Positions 32,563 through 42,743 of a stretch of DNA of 64,000 nucleotides are shown here, one piece after another (within the stretch, counting starts at the first letter, position 1; each line of letters starts with the position of its first letter). Both the position numbers and the translations under genes were made by a program. The notes below the pieces were generated by a model, which was given only the letters and a program-made list of their open reading frames with translations, was not told where the DNA came from and made no database searches. The DNA comes from Dryocosmus kuriphilus (lineage: Eukaryota > Arthropoda > Insecta > Hymenoptera > Cynipidae): NCBI GenBank assembly GCA_038277395.1, contig CM076189.1, forward strand, positions 79,907,421 to 79,971,420, in the 5' to 3' direction.

Positions 32563-32574
32563 GACGGTATTTAG

Positions 32575-33802
32575 AGACTTCGAAAATTATTCAAGTTTCT
32601 CGAAGGAAACACACAAATTTAGAAAACTATTTACAGACATTTATTTAGTGAAATTAACAAAACTTGAAGCGAGTTACTTAAAAAAAATTATTGGAATGTT
32701 TTGTTTTGAATTTGAAGTTGTTTTATAATAAATTTAGAAACTATAAACCTAAAAGGTTTTGACAATTGTTCTGAGTTTCTTGTTATGTATTAAAGAAACG
32801 TTAATCGGAATAACTAATTAAAAAACTTTTTCCTTAATTTTTAGTTCTTCAGAAAAAGTATAAAATTTTTAGAAATTTAGAAATGTAGAGACATAACGAA
32901 CTGTTAAAAGTTTTTTAGTTATTTATCTAGATATCTCGAAATCTTGTAACTTTTTTATTTTCTTGACATTTTGTAAATCAGTTAAAATACCTTAAAATTC
33001 CGAAAAATCCACTCAAAAGATTTGAAATCCGTGGAAATACATAAGAATCCCTTGAAATACTCTGGAAACTTGTAAAATGACTTAAAACTTTCTAAATAAT
33101 TTTTAAAAACTTGGACTTTTTTTCAATATTTTGTAATGCCTTGAAATCTCTGCAGAATCCCGAAAAATAACTTGAAATCCCTCAAAATTCTTTGAAGCTC
33201 CTCTGGGATCCTTTGAAATTCTCCAAGTCCATTCGAAGTGACTCGAGATCTCTTGGCAAACATGGAAGCGTTTTAATCTTTTTTAATTCCTTTCAAATAA
33301 CTTAAGTCCTTTCAAGTCTCTTAAGATCCACTAAAATCTCTTCGAAATTCTTCAAAATCCTATGAAGTCTCTTTAAATGTCTTAAAATCCCTTGAAATCT
33401 TGTAAAATCACACAAAACTTTTTGAAATCCTTTGATATTTTTAAAAATATTTTGGAATATGTTAATATAACTTTATATCCATTTAAAGTCCTCAAAACTA
33501 TTAAAAATCGCTTCAAATCATTTGAAATACCTTCAAATTTTTTAAAACTACTTGGAGTTTATTAAAGCTCTTTAAATTCTTTTAAAACTGTTCCCAATTC
33601 CTTAAGATGAACGAAAATATTTTGTACTCCCTTATGAAATATTGTAATGCCTTCAAATCCCTTAGAATCGTTCAAAATGTCTTTCATTTCTCTTGAAGCA
33701 CTTGAAAGTCCTTCAAAATGAGTTCTCTTAAAATCCTTTGAAATTATCTAAAATAATTTTAATTCCCTTAAAGTAATTTGAACTTCTTGTAAATACTTCA
33801 AA

Positions 33803-33806
<4 letters not shown>
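32575..33806. repeat. Degenerate CTTTAAAATC-type satellite, block 2
   Basis: An AT-rich head containing TTAATCGGAATAACTAATTA (about 32801) matches the head at 12898. From about 32935 the CTTTAAAATC/CTTGAAATTC words take over. Confidence 0.75.

Positions 33807-33863
<57 letters not shown>
33807..33863. repeat. (TA)n microsatellite
   Basis: Uninterrupted AT alternation, and the likely target of the DD41D element that begins at 33864. Confidence 0.95.
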
Positions 33864-33866
<3 letters not shown>

Positions 33867-34360
33867 GGTGAGTCATTTTTATTTAACCAGTCAATTATTT
33901 CGTTAACCATAAGGGTAGGAGAAAAATGTGTAGGAAAAAAAATTGTAGGTTACAGAGGGGGACAACCGATGGTGACCTTGCCCTTGAACTTGAGGTCAAG
34001 GATCAATGTCATTTGAAGGTCAGCTTTCGTTTTTTGAATAGAAACCCCTATTTTTTACCTCAGAGTCTGAAAGAGCGAGAAATTTTACGTTGAGATATGT
34101 GTGCCCATGTTTAGAGGTAAAAGTGACGCGTATGGGTCAAAATTCCTGCTAAAAGAGTCAGCATTGAGGTGGGAGAACCTGGACCGGGGGTCGTTTTGTG
34201 AAAAGAAACCTTTACAACAGTTGCTCGATTTGTTGGAGGTTACATTGTTATGACCTTGGATTTGACCTTCACCCATACATGTTTGTTCTTTAAATGATAA
34301 CCCCTACTTTTGGCATAACCCAGGAGTAACGACGAGGACTTAGTAGGCTCTACTCCCTTT

Positions 34361-34486
34361 GGGGTGCTTTATTAACGTGAGTCCCCTTGCCTCTCACGAT
34401 CCGGGGTGCTTTGTTAACGTGAGTCCCCTTGCCTCTCACGATCCGGGGTGCTTTATTAACGTGAGTCCCCTTGCCTCTCACAATTA
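34361..34486. repeat. Three perfect-length 42-bp tandem units
   Basis: Units start at 34361, 34403 and 34445 with GGGGTGCTTTATTAACGTGA, and are nearly identical. The array abuts the truncated end of the transposase. Confidence 0.9.
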
Positions 34487-34508
34487 ATGATGAGACAATG
34501 AAAAGAAA

Positions 34509-35389
34509 TCATTTATCTGTAGAAGTTAAGTGAAGTGATCTTGGAGGCCAACTAACTGGACCAGCTCTTCCAATCCACTTATCTCGGTAGTGAGTATTTA
34601 AAAACGCTCGCACAATTCGAGCATAATGTGCTGGTGCACCATCATGTTGTATCCACCTTCTGCGTCTAGTTTCAAGATCCATATCTTCAAGTAGAAGTGG
34701 AAGGTGATCCCTTAAAAGCTCTAAAAAGACATATGAATTTACATTTGCTTCGAAAAAGAATGGCCCGATGATATAACCATTAATTATTCCACACCAAACA
34801 TTTACACTCCATCGATGTTGATTATCCACTGGTCTGTACCAGTGAGGATTCTGATCCGACCAGTAGTGGCAGTTATGACTATTCAACTCACCAGTATTAT
34901 GAAATGTAGCTTCATCAGAGAAAAGGACATAATTAAAAAATTCGGATACTGTAAGAACATTTGAAGAGCCCATTGACAGAAAATTATCCTATTCCTCATA
35001 TCATTAGGAGTTAATGCTTGCGTTAAAATAATATGATAGGCATGATATCTATTTCTTCGAAAAATTCTGATAACTGTTCTCTGAGGTATTCCTGTTTGTC
35101 TCTCTATTTGTCGGCTACTGATATGAGGATTTAGGTGAACAAATCCTAAAACAACTAAAACGTTAACATCCCTATGATCATCTTCATGCCTTTCTCGAGT
35201 TCTTCGTAGATGTCCATTTCGAGCTCTTTGTTCAAGTGCACGAGTGGTAACGTGACTAGGATGACGCCTTTATGGGTACCGAATTCCGTATAGTCTTGAG
35301 GCTGCACGATAATTACCATGACATTCTCCTAACATCAACAACATATCAACTATCTCTGTTGGGGCATAGTCAACCATGTTTAGGAGCAA
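34509..35389 (-). pseudogene. DD41D transposase, near-complete but broken
   Basis: The frame opens with ATG at about 35378-35380 (VDYAPTEIVDMLLMLGECHG), followed by an in-frame TAA near 35275 and a DNA-binding region (LNPHISSRQIERQTGIPQRT). A T run near 34945 appears one base short; with it the frame continues as NYVLFSDEATFHN, WIQHDGAPAHYARI (34640) and SWPPRSLHLTSTD (34525). Counting from the Asp of QHDG to the last Asp gives 41 residues between them, so DD41D, as in the rosa/visitor families named in the literature. The usual SPDLTPLD motif is mutated, and the protein stops at once, lacking its normal C-terminus. Confidence 0.8.
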
Positions 35390-36954
35390 TTCTTAAAACA
35401 GACGAATGCTAATCAAGAAAGATAAATATCGTAGAAAAATGTTAAAAACTGAATAGCAGCATAAAGCGATTACCGAAAAATAAGAATAGTAATACAATGT
35501 CCATGAACACAACCACTAACTAACGCTAACAATGTCTATGAACACTAATGTAATTTAAACAAAAGTAGTTGCGAAAGCGTTTTTCAAGTTTTAGAAATGA
35601 CAGCCAACCGTGCTTTGATTACTTTCTAAACAATTTTCAAGAAGTAATACATTTTTCATTCGACAAGCGTATTTTTATGTACTTAATTTTTTCTGTCTTA
35701 TTTCTTTGTATGTTTGTTCGCAGCAATTTAGATATGTACTTAATATGTAGAATCATTAATTTAGCAGACATGTCATCGAATTACAACCAATTTTGAATAG
35801 TTAAAATTTATTAATAATTATTAACAATACAAGAAATGTTGATACATTTAGTACTATAAATGTCAATAGAACTGTATTTAAAAAATAAATTGGTCTGATA
35901 CACCCTTAAAGAAATAAATAAAGGTTAATCTTAAGGTCTTTACAAATTGACTAGGGAGTTTACCATTTAAAAGACATAGTTAACCCCAAGAAGATTTTCA
36001 TATTTGTCTATTATTCACTATTTCGCCATTTATTTTTAGAACCTTGGATTTTACCTTCACCCATACGTTCAAGGTCATTAGAAGCTCACAAGTTCTGAAG
36101 CAGTTGATTCTTACCAGAATTACTCTTAAAAATTCTGTATTCCTTTGAATTATGAATAAGGCGTAAAATTGACCTTGAAATGACCTTGAACGTATGGGTG
36201 ATGGTAAAATCCAAGGTCATAAAGATGTAACCTCCAGCAAACCTAACAAATGTTGTAAAGGTTTATTTTCACAAAACGACCCTCGGCCCAGGTTCTCCCA
36301 CCTCAACGCTGACTCTTTTAGCAGGAATTTTGACCCATACGCGTCAATTTTACCTCTAAACATGGGCACATATCTCAACGTAAAATTTCTCGATCTTTCA
36401 GAATCTGAAGAAAAAAATAGGGGTTTCTATTTAAAAAAAACGAAAGATGACCTTCAAATGACATTGAGCCTTGACCTCAAGGTCAAGGGCAAGGTCACCA
36501 TTAGCTGGCCCCCTCTGTAACCTACAATTTTTGTCCTTAATATTTTTCTCCTACCCTTATGGTTAAGAAACGTTGTAAAGGTTTATTTTTACAAAACGAC
36601 CCCCGGCCGAGGTTTTCCCACCTAAATGCTGACTCTTTTAGCAGGAATTGTGACCCATACGCGTCATTTTTACCTCTAAACATGGCACATATCTCAACGT
36701 AAAATTTCTCGCTCTTTCAGAATCTGATGTAAAAAATAGGGGTTTCTATTCAAAAAACGAAAGATGACCTTCAAATGACATTGAACCTTGACCTCAAGGT
36801 GAAGGGCAAGGTCACCATCAGCTGGCCCCCTCTATAACCTACAATTTTTGTCCTAAATATTTTTCTCCTACCCTTATGGTTAACGAAATAATTGACTGGT
36901 TAAATTAAAATGACTCACCCTATATATGTATATAAAATTTTTAAAGAATCCATT

Positions 36955-37372
36955 TGGATTTTTTTGAATCAATTTAAATCTATTGAACTAATTTCAAATC
37001 TTTTTAAATCCATGAAAATTACTTGAAATCCTTTCAAACTTAAGAAATATTTGGAAATCTATTAAAACATTTTGGTGTATTCTTAAAATCACTTTAACTT
37101 CTTTAAAATCATTTCGAATCACTTTAGCTCCTTTAACGTACCCTTTAGTATCCTAAAGTCTCTTTAAATCTGACAAAAATTACTTGAAATTACTTAAAAT
37201 TCTCCAAGATTTTTTTTAAGTTCCGTGGATTGCTTTAAATTCTTTCAAATTGACGTGATATCCCTTGAAAATCCTGAGACCTGGGAAGATTCATTAAAAA
37301 TCCTCTAAAATTACTTAAAATCTCTTTAAATCTCCTAAAGCCCTTTAAAATCACCTTGATGTTCTTCAAGAT
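36955..37372. repeat. Satellite block 2, between the DD41D and LTR-like elements
   Basis: Same CTTTAAAATC-type words as 32935-33806; it is the continuation of the array after the DD41D insertion. Confidence 0.7.
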
Positions 37373-37376
37373 TATT

Positions 37377-38871
37377 TGATACCCGATTTTTGCCAGGCAG
37401 TAATTTCCTGGAAACATGAAAATCGGGAACAACAAATCATTTCCGACAACCGATTGATCAACCGCACGTGCGAACCGAAAAATCATAAAAGCGCCTGTGG
37501 TATTGGCAGACACTCAGCCAATCCCGAGCCTCTGCTCTTCTACGCCACCATCGAGACGCTGACCACTCGAGGTAGCGAAGATACTGAGTGTCAGCGTCTC
37601 GTTGCAGGATTCAGTAGACTCCACTCTCCAGTATCCTGGAAGAACAACTTGCTATGATTCCGCGCTCGCCATGGCGAGAAAGTAAACAGCAAAAGAGATA
37701 GTACCTTAAAATAGAATAGCCATCCCCCCCCCCCTCCTCCCGCTAGGAATATCAGGAGTCGTTCGGAGTCAGTTCAGGGTGAACAGAGCTAGTAGTTCAT
37801 CTCAGACCATCACCGAGGAACCTCGTTCGATTCGCTCGCCGTGAAACCTGTAAACGCAAAAAACGCAGAGTAGTGCAAACTCTTTTTTGTACTCAGATAA
37901 ATAAACCGAACTCGGAATATAAACGGAAATAAAGCTATCTCCTTTTTTTACTGTTCTCCTCCCCTTTGGCTGGTACTCAGCCAATTTAATCCTCCCGGAA
38001 ATCTCCAATAACATCGATGGATCGCTACCAGGGACGCTTCCTTCTGGAACAACCGGAGATCCCGGCTTCACACGCAAGTACCCATTTCTCTAGTTTTATA
38101 AGTGCAGTGATTAAAAAATTAACCGGGTCCCTTCCTCGGATAGGACGGACCTCTTACCATTAAAAACTAACCGGGCCGCCTCCTCGGATATGACGGACTT
38201 TTTAGCATTAAAAATTAACCGGGCCGCTTCCTCGGATATGACGCACCTCCTGTCGTCACAAATTAGCCGGGTCACGTCCTCAGATAGGGCGGACGTCCTA
38301 CCAAAAAGATTAACCTGGTCGCTTCCTCGGATAGGACGGACCTCTTACCATTAAAAATTAACCGGCTCGCTTCCTCGGATAGGCCGGTCCTCTTTCGTTA
38401 GAAATAAATCGAGTCGCATTCTCGGATAGGAGGAACCTATTATCGTTAAGAAACTAGCCGAGTCGCTTCCTTGGATAGGACGGACCCCTCGGAAAGATTA
38501 ATTAAAATTAGCCGGTTCGCTTCCTCGTTGAGGGCGGACCTCGTACCATTAAAAATTAACCGGGTCGCTTCCTTGGATAGGATGGACCTCTCCCCCCTTA
38601 AAGTTTAACCAGGTCGCTTTATTAGAATTACAGGACCCCTTGCAGGTTACTTGTGAGCCTTTTCCTCCCCCAAACAACTGAAATCGGTCGTGGTCCAAGC
38701 TGAACCGCAGGTTCATCGACGTACACTATTTTAGACAGTTCTTTCCGCCATTTTGTAACTTTCTTTCTCATGTCTTTTCCTTTTTTCAAAAAATAAATTG
38801 TCTTAGCAAATATTTCTATATCTTTTCTTGTATATTCCGCCGTCTCTACCCTCTCGATTTATTTGTTGACA
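37377..38871 (+). mobile_element. LTR-like element, 1,495 bp, with TATT duplication
   Basis: TG at 37377 to CA at 38871, with TATT directly outside both ends (37373-37376 and 38872-38875), as for Gypsy-type LTRs. It is GC-richer than the satellite it interrupts. It contains an AGTCGTTCGGAGTCAGTTCA block at about 37757 that resembles an LTR transcription-start region, AATAAA words near 37900, and a 48-bp minisatellite in its last third. No protein is encoded. The reading as a solo LTR is an inference. Confidence 0.5.
38115..38640. repeat. Minisatellite, about 48-bp unit, about 11 copies
   Basis: Units of the form AACCGGGTCGCTTCCTCGGA...TAGGACGGACCTCTTACCATTAAAAATT start near 38121, 38169, 38217 and 38265 and continue to 38640. 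Confidence 0.9.
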
Positions 38872-38875
38872 TATT

Positions 38876-39380
38876 TAAAGTTCCTTTAAGATATTTAATA
38901 TTAATTGAAATACCTTAAAATTAGATAAAATATTTCGAAAATGTTAGAAGTTTTTGAAAATATTTTAAGGTCCTTTAAAATTCCTTCAAGTTCCTTAAAA
39001 TCACTCGAAAACGCTTAAAAACCTTTTCAGATTTAAAAAATATCTGAAAATATTTTAGAATCTATTAGAATACTTTGATACCCATTGTAGTTCATTTCAA
39101 ATACTTTAAAACCACCTTTTAAAAGATATTCGAATACCTTTCGATTTTTTAAATAATTTAAAAGCTCTTAAAATGCCTTAGCTTCGCTTGAAATATGTAA
39201 AAATACCTGGACAATTTCACAAATCCTTGAAAATCTATTAAAAAACATTGCACTATTTTTAAAATCACTTTAAATTCTTTAAAATACATTAAAATAATGT
39301 ACACTTCTTGATAATATTTATTAATGCCTTAAAATCCCTTAAGAATTCCGAAAAATCACTTAAAATCTATTAGAATCGTA
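38876..39380. repeat. Satellite block 2 continued
   Basis: CTTTAAAATC-type words between the LTR-like element and the hairpin insert. Confidence 0.7.
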
Positions 39381-39391
39381 CAAAATTTCTT

Positions 39392-39600
39392 TTCTTCAAC
39401 ATCGGAGCGAAACTCGTAAGTTTCCATCCGCTTTCTACGACAAAAATTAAGCGATTGCCGGTCCGCACGAAGCGTATGGAAACTTACTTGTTTCGCTCCG
39501 CTGTTGAAGAAAATGGTATGTGGACCTTGAGCGAGAACGGTCTTTGCGCCTTGTATGAAGTTGAGCACCTCGGCTTCACCTCGAGTGCTCAGCTTCATAC
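39392..39600. repeat. Two adjacent hairpins inserted in the satellite
   Basis: Hairpin 1 has arms of about 42-45 bases (39392-39433 and 39467-39511) that pair almost completely around a loop of about 34 bases; each arm contains TTCTTCAACA, CGGAGCGAAAC and GTAAGTTTCCAT. Hairpin 2 has arms GTATGAAGTTGAGCACCTCG (39553) and its near-complement at 39581-39600, with a short loop. Both are GC-richer than the surrounding array. Confidence 0.7.
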
Positions 39601-39661
39601 GCGGCACGCAAACGCCCGTTTTCGATCTCGGTGCACAATGTACTATTATATCCCATGAAGA

Positions 39662-41275
39662 TGTTGAAATTTATTAAAAATAATCTGAAATCTCTTGGAG
39701 ATCCTTAAACTGTTTTAAGTTCTCTCAAAATCCTTTAAAATTATGTAAAGTAATTTTAAGTCTCTTCAAACAATATGACCTTCTTTTAAATACTTCAAAA
39801 TGTATTAATATATTTTGAGGTCTTAATAAAATCTCTTCAGAATTTTTAAAATCAATTTAAATCACTTGCACTATCTTAAAGCCTTCTTGAATCCTTAAAA
39901 ATTTCTGGAAATATTTTTAAATTAAAGAAAATATTTTCAAATCTATTATACATTGATGTATTTTTAAAATCACTTTAAATTCTTCAAAATCATTTCGAAT
40001 CAACCTAACTCCTTTAAAATATTTTTTAAAATCGTAAAATCTCCTTAAAAATCACAAAAATTCCAAAAATCACTTAAAATTTCTTAAACTTCTTCAATTT
40101 TTTTTTAACTTCCCTTGAATTCCTTCAAATTATTTCAAAATGACTTGCAATCTCTTGAAAGTCCTGAAACTCTGTCAGATTCTTTTAAAATCCATCAAAA
40201 TTACCCAAAATCCCTTCAAATCCACTTGATGTACTTTAAAATTCTTAAAGTCTCTTTAAAACTTTTAATACCCTTTTAAGTACCTTAAAATCATATAAAA
40301 TCTCTTGAAAATCTTTGACATTTTTGAAAATATTTTAGTCATTTAGAATTCCTAGAAATTCCTTCACATCACTTGAAAACGCTTAAAATCCTTTGCAAAA
40401 TTGAAGAATATATAAAAATACTTTATAATCGATTAAAGTACATTAAAATCTTTCGCAATTTATATCAAATTCTTAAAAATCATTTTAAATATTTTGAGGT
40501 TCATAAAAGTAGTTTGAAATAAATTGAAATCCCTTAAAATATATTAAAATAATTTTAAATACTTTTAAAATTCCCTTGAGATCTTTAAAGTTATTTTAAA
40601 TCTCCCGAAATACTTTAATATATTTTAAAATCAATGAAATAATAAAAAATACCTTACATTTCCTTAGCATACCTATAAACTGCTGAAAATCCTTTTAAAA
40701 TTTAAAAAATATTAAGCAATACTTTAAAATCTATTAAAATTCTTTGAAATGATGAAATAATATTACTAAACCTCTTTCGAATAATACCTTCAAATCCTTT
40801 TAAAATTCCTTTAAATTCGCTAAAATTATTCTATGTCTCCTAGAGTATTTTAAAGTCCTTTAAAATCCCTTGAGATTCCTTAAAACCAGCCGAAATCGCT
40901 TGAATAAATGAGAAATGTTCAAAAGTATCATCAAATGTATTTAAAAGTTTTGAAACATTTTTAAAAACACATCAAATCCTTTAAAATCATTTTTAATATC
41001 TAGAAATTTTTATATTTGTAAAACTCTTTCAAAATCTATTAGGAATGTTTGAGATCTTTTTAAAATCTCTTGAAATTCCTTTAAACCAGTTTACGTCCTT
41101 GAAATCACTTGAAAACCCTGATCTTTTTTTAAGTCTTTTGGAAAGCTTAAAATTCCTTGAAATGATTTCAATTCTCTTTAAATTCCCAAAACACCTTAAA
41201 ATCGTTTGACATCGCTTAAAATCTTTTCAATTTAAACAAAATCTTTTATACTCTATTAAGAGATTTCCAAAATTT
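39662..41275. repeat. Satellite block 2, final part
   Basis: About 1.6 kb of the same degenerate CTTTAAAATC/CTTGAAATCC words, with no coding capacity. Confidence 0.75.
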
Positions 41276-41279
41276 TGCG

Positions 41280-41600
41280 ACATCATCTAGACTTTATTTA
41301 TTGAGAGTAAAAATTCTTATACGTTTTGACAGCGGACCCTATCCTCATCAGTATTTATATAATAATATAATGATACAAAACAGGTTAATCGAGGTAAGAA
41401 ATGGTTTGAAAAGATGATAACTTATTATGGTATGGTATGGTTTGAAATAAAAAGTTCTGATGTTGATTACCATGTTTTGAGATTAACTTAGTGTTGACAT
41501 TAAGCTTTTGTAGTAATTAAAAGTGATTCTCTTAACATGTTCCTTTCATAAAAATATTAAGAAGGATAACCACAATTACAATTTAATAACATTAATTTTG
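41280..41600 (+). mobile_element. Penelope-like terminal fragment
   Basis: The stretch CTGATGTTGATTACCATG...TTAACTTAGTGTTGA...TTTTGTAGTAATTAAAAGTG (41459-41535) matches, in complement, the 5' side of the Penelope-like element at about 61470-61560. A hammerhead-like motif precedes it. Confidence 0.5.
41312..41353 (-). ncRNA. Hammerhead-ribozyme-like motif with intact CTGATGA
   Basis: Minus strand: CTGATGAG, a stem GATAGGG/CGCTGTC closing on a 2-base loop with one mismatch and one wobble, then AAAACGT. The first core box is perfect; GAAA reads AAAA, as in the 19.07 kb copy. Confidence 0.45.
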
Positions 41601-41613
41601 AATTTAATATATA

Positions 41614-42300
41614 TTTTACAGGCAAAGTTCGATGTGCCGTCAAATCTCAGTCTATATGGTCCCTCCGCGATTTGACTGAGTGGCGTCAAAGTCCGAAATA
41701 GCACTTTCACTTCGGACTGCCTGTTCTAATCGCCTGGTGTCCGACAGGCCCAGGCAAAGTCCGTAGTAAAATAAAACCTTTGGGGTTTACTTTTCTCACT
41801 GCACAGTGGACTGGCTCGGGATTTTACAACTCAAAATAGTCTACAGGTCACAATTGTGAACCTATTTGAAAGCTTTCTTTTTTAGAGATGATCAGCATTA
41901 AATTTTCAAGAAAACCTATGGAGTATATTTATCAATTTCTGTTTCAATATAACTATTTAATCAACGCAAGTTTTCTTCTCTAAAGAAAATACAAAGATAA
42001 ACTCTATGTGTATCATATTTTACGTAGATGTACTAAGAAAATATAAACAATTCATTTTTAATATTTTTATTGTTCTTTTTTTTTTATTGTTCATGAAAAG
42101 GCGATTACTTAAAGCGAATTTACAGACTATATATTCCATACAAGCTGCCAGTCTATTATTTATAATAATTAGATTATTAATGACAATAATTACTTACTGT
42201 AGATTTATTTGCTGAAAAATGATTCAATATACGTGTAAATGCTTTCTATTGTAAAATATAAACTGTAAAACTAAGATTGGTATTGCAAATAAAAAAATAA
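41614..42300 (+). repeat. Left copy of the 680-bp inverted repeat
   Basis: AGGCAAAGTTCGATGTGC, GCGATTTGACTGAG, AAAGTCCGAAATAGCACTT, GTGTCCGACAGGC, GGGGTTTACTTTTC, TGCACAGTGG, GTCTACAGGTC and GCGAATTTACAGACTATA occur in the same order and spacing, complemented, at 52960-53637. Confidence 0.88.
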
Positions 42301-42743
42301 AAAATAAAAATAGGAAAATTGAACGTCTGGTTTCAAAATAGTTTATAACAACAATGATTTTAATTATTGAGAGCTTTTGGAGTCCGAATATCATTTTTAA
42401 AAACTAATTCTTAACAATTACACATCAAAACAAAATTTTCTTTTAATTTCGTATTATTTTCGCAACTAATTTTTAAATTTATGTCCCCACTCCCTCCCAC
42501 CTGATGCACCTACCTCCCTCCGACTTGATGCACTCCAAACGGCACTAGTTTGATCTAGTTCTTGATGTGTTCGAGTTAGTTTGGAAGATTTCTAATAGCA
42601 TTTTTTCATCTAATGTTGGAAGTATTTTAAAAGTATGTTTTTAAAGTTGTGGTTGGAATTTCAGTATAGATTTCCGAATAAGTTTTTTTTATCGCTTCGG
42701 AATAATATTTATAAATCGATAGTGTCTTTGAAGCTTCCTAAAG

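Larger units (their letters stand above)
33864..36920 (-). mobile_element. DD41D Tc1/mariner-type element with long TIRs
   Basis: Left end CAGGGTGAGTCATTTTTAT and right end (complement) GGGTGAGTCATTTTAATTT lie in TA-rich flanks. The inverted arms are about 400 bp (33864-34285 against 36187-36565). The right arm is partly duplicated in tandem (36566-36920). The transposase is on the minus strand, broken by one stop and one frameshift and truncated at its C-terminus by a 42-bp tandem repeat. The interior from 35400 to 36040 shows nothing else. The arms are rich in TCAAGGTCA/TGACCTTGA. Confidence 0.85.

Noticed and set aside
33728..33910. 60-codon minus-strand frame with Tyr/Ile alternation
   Set aside because: Translation of the (TA)n microsatellite.
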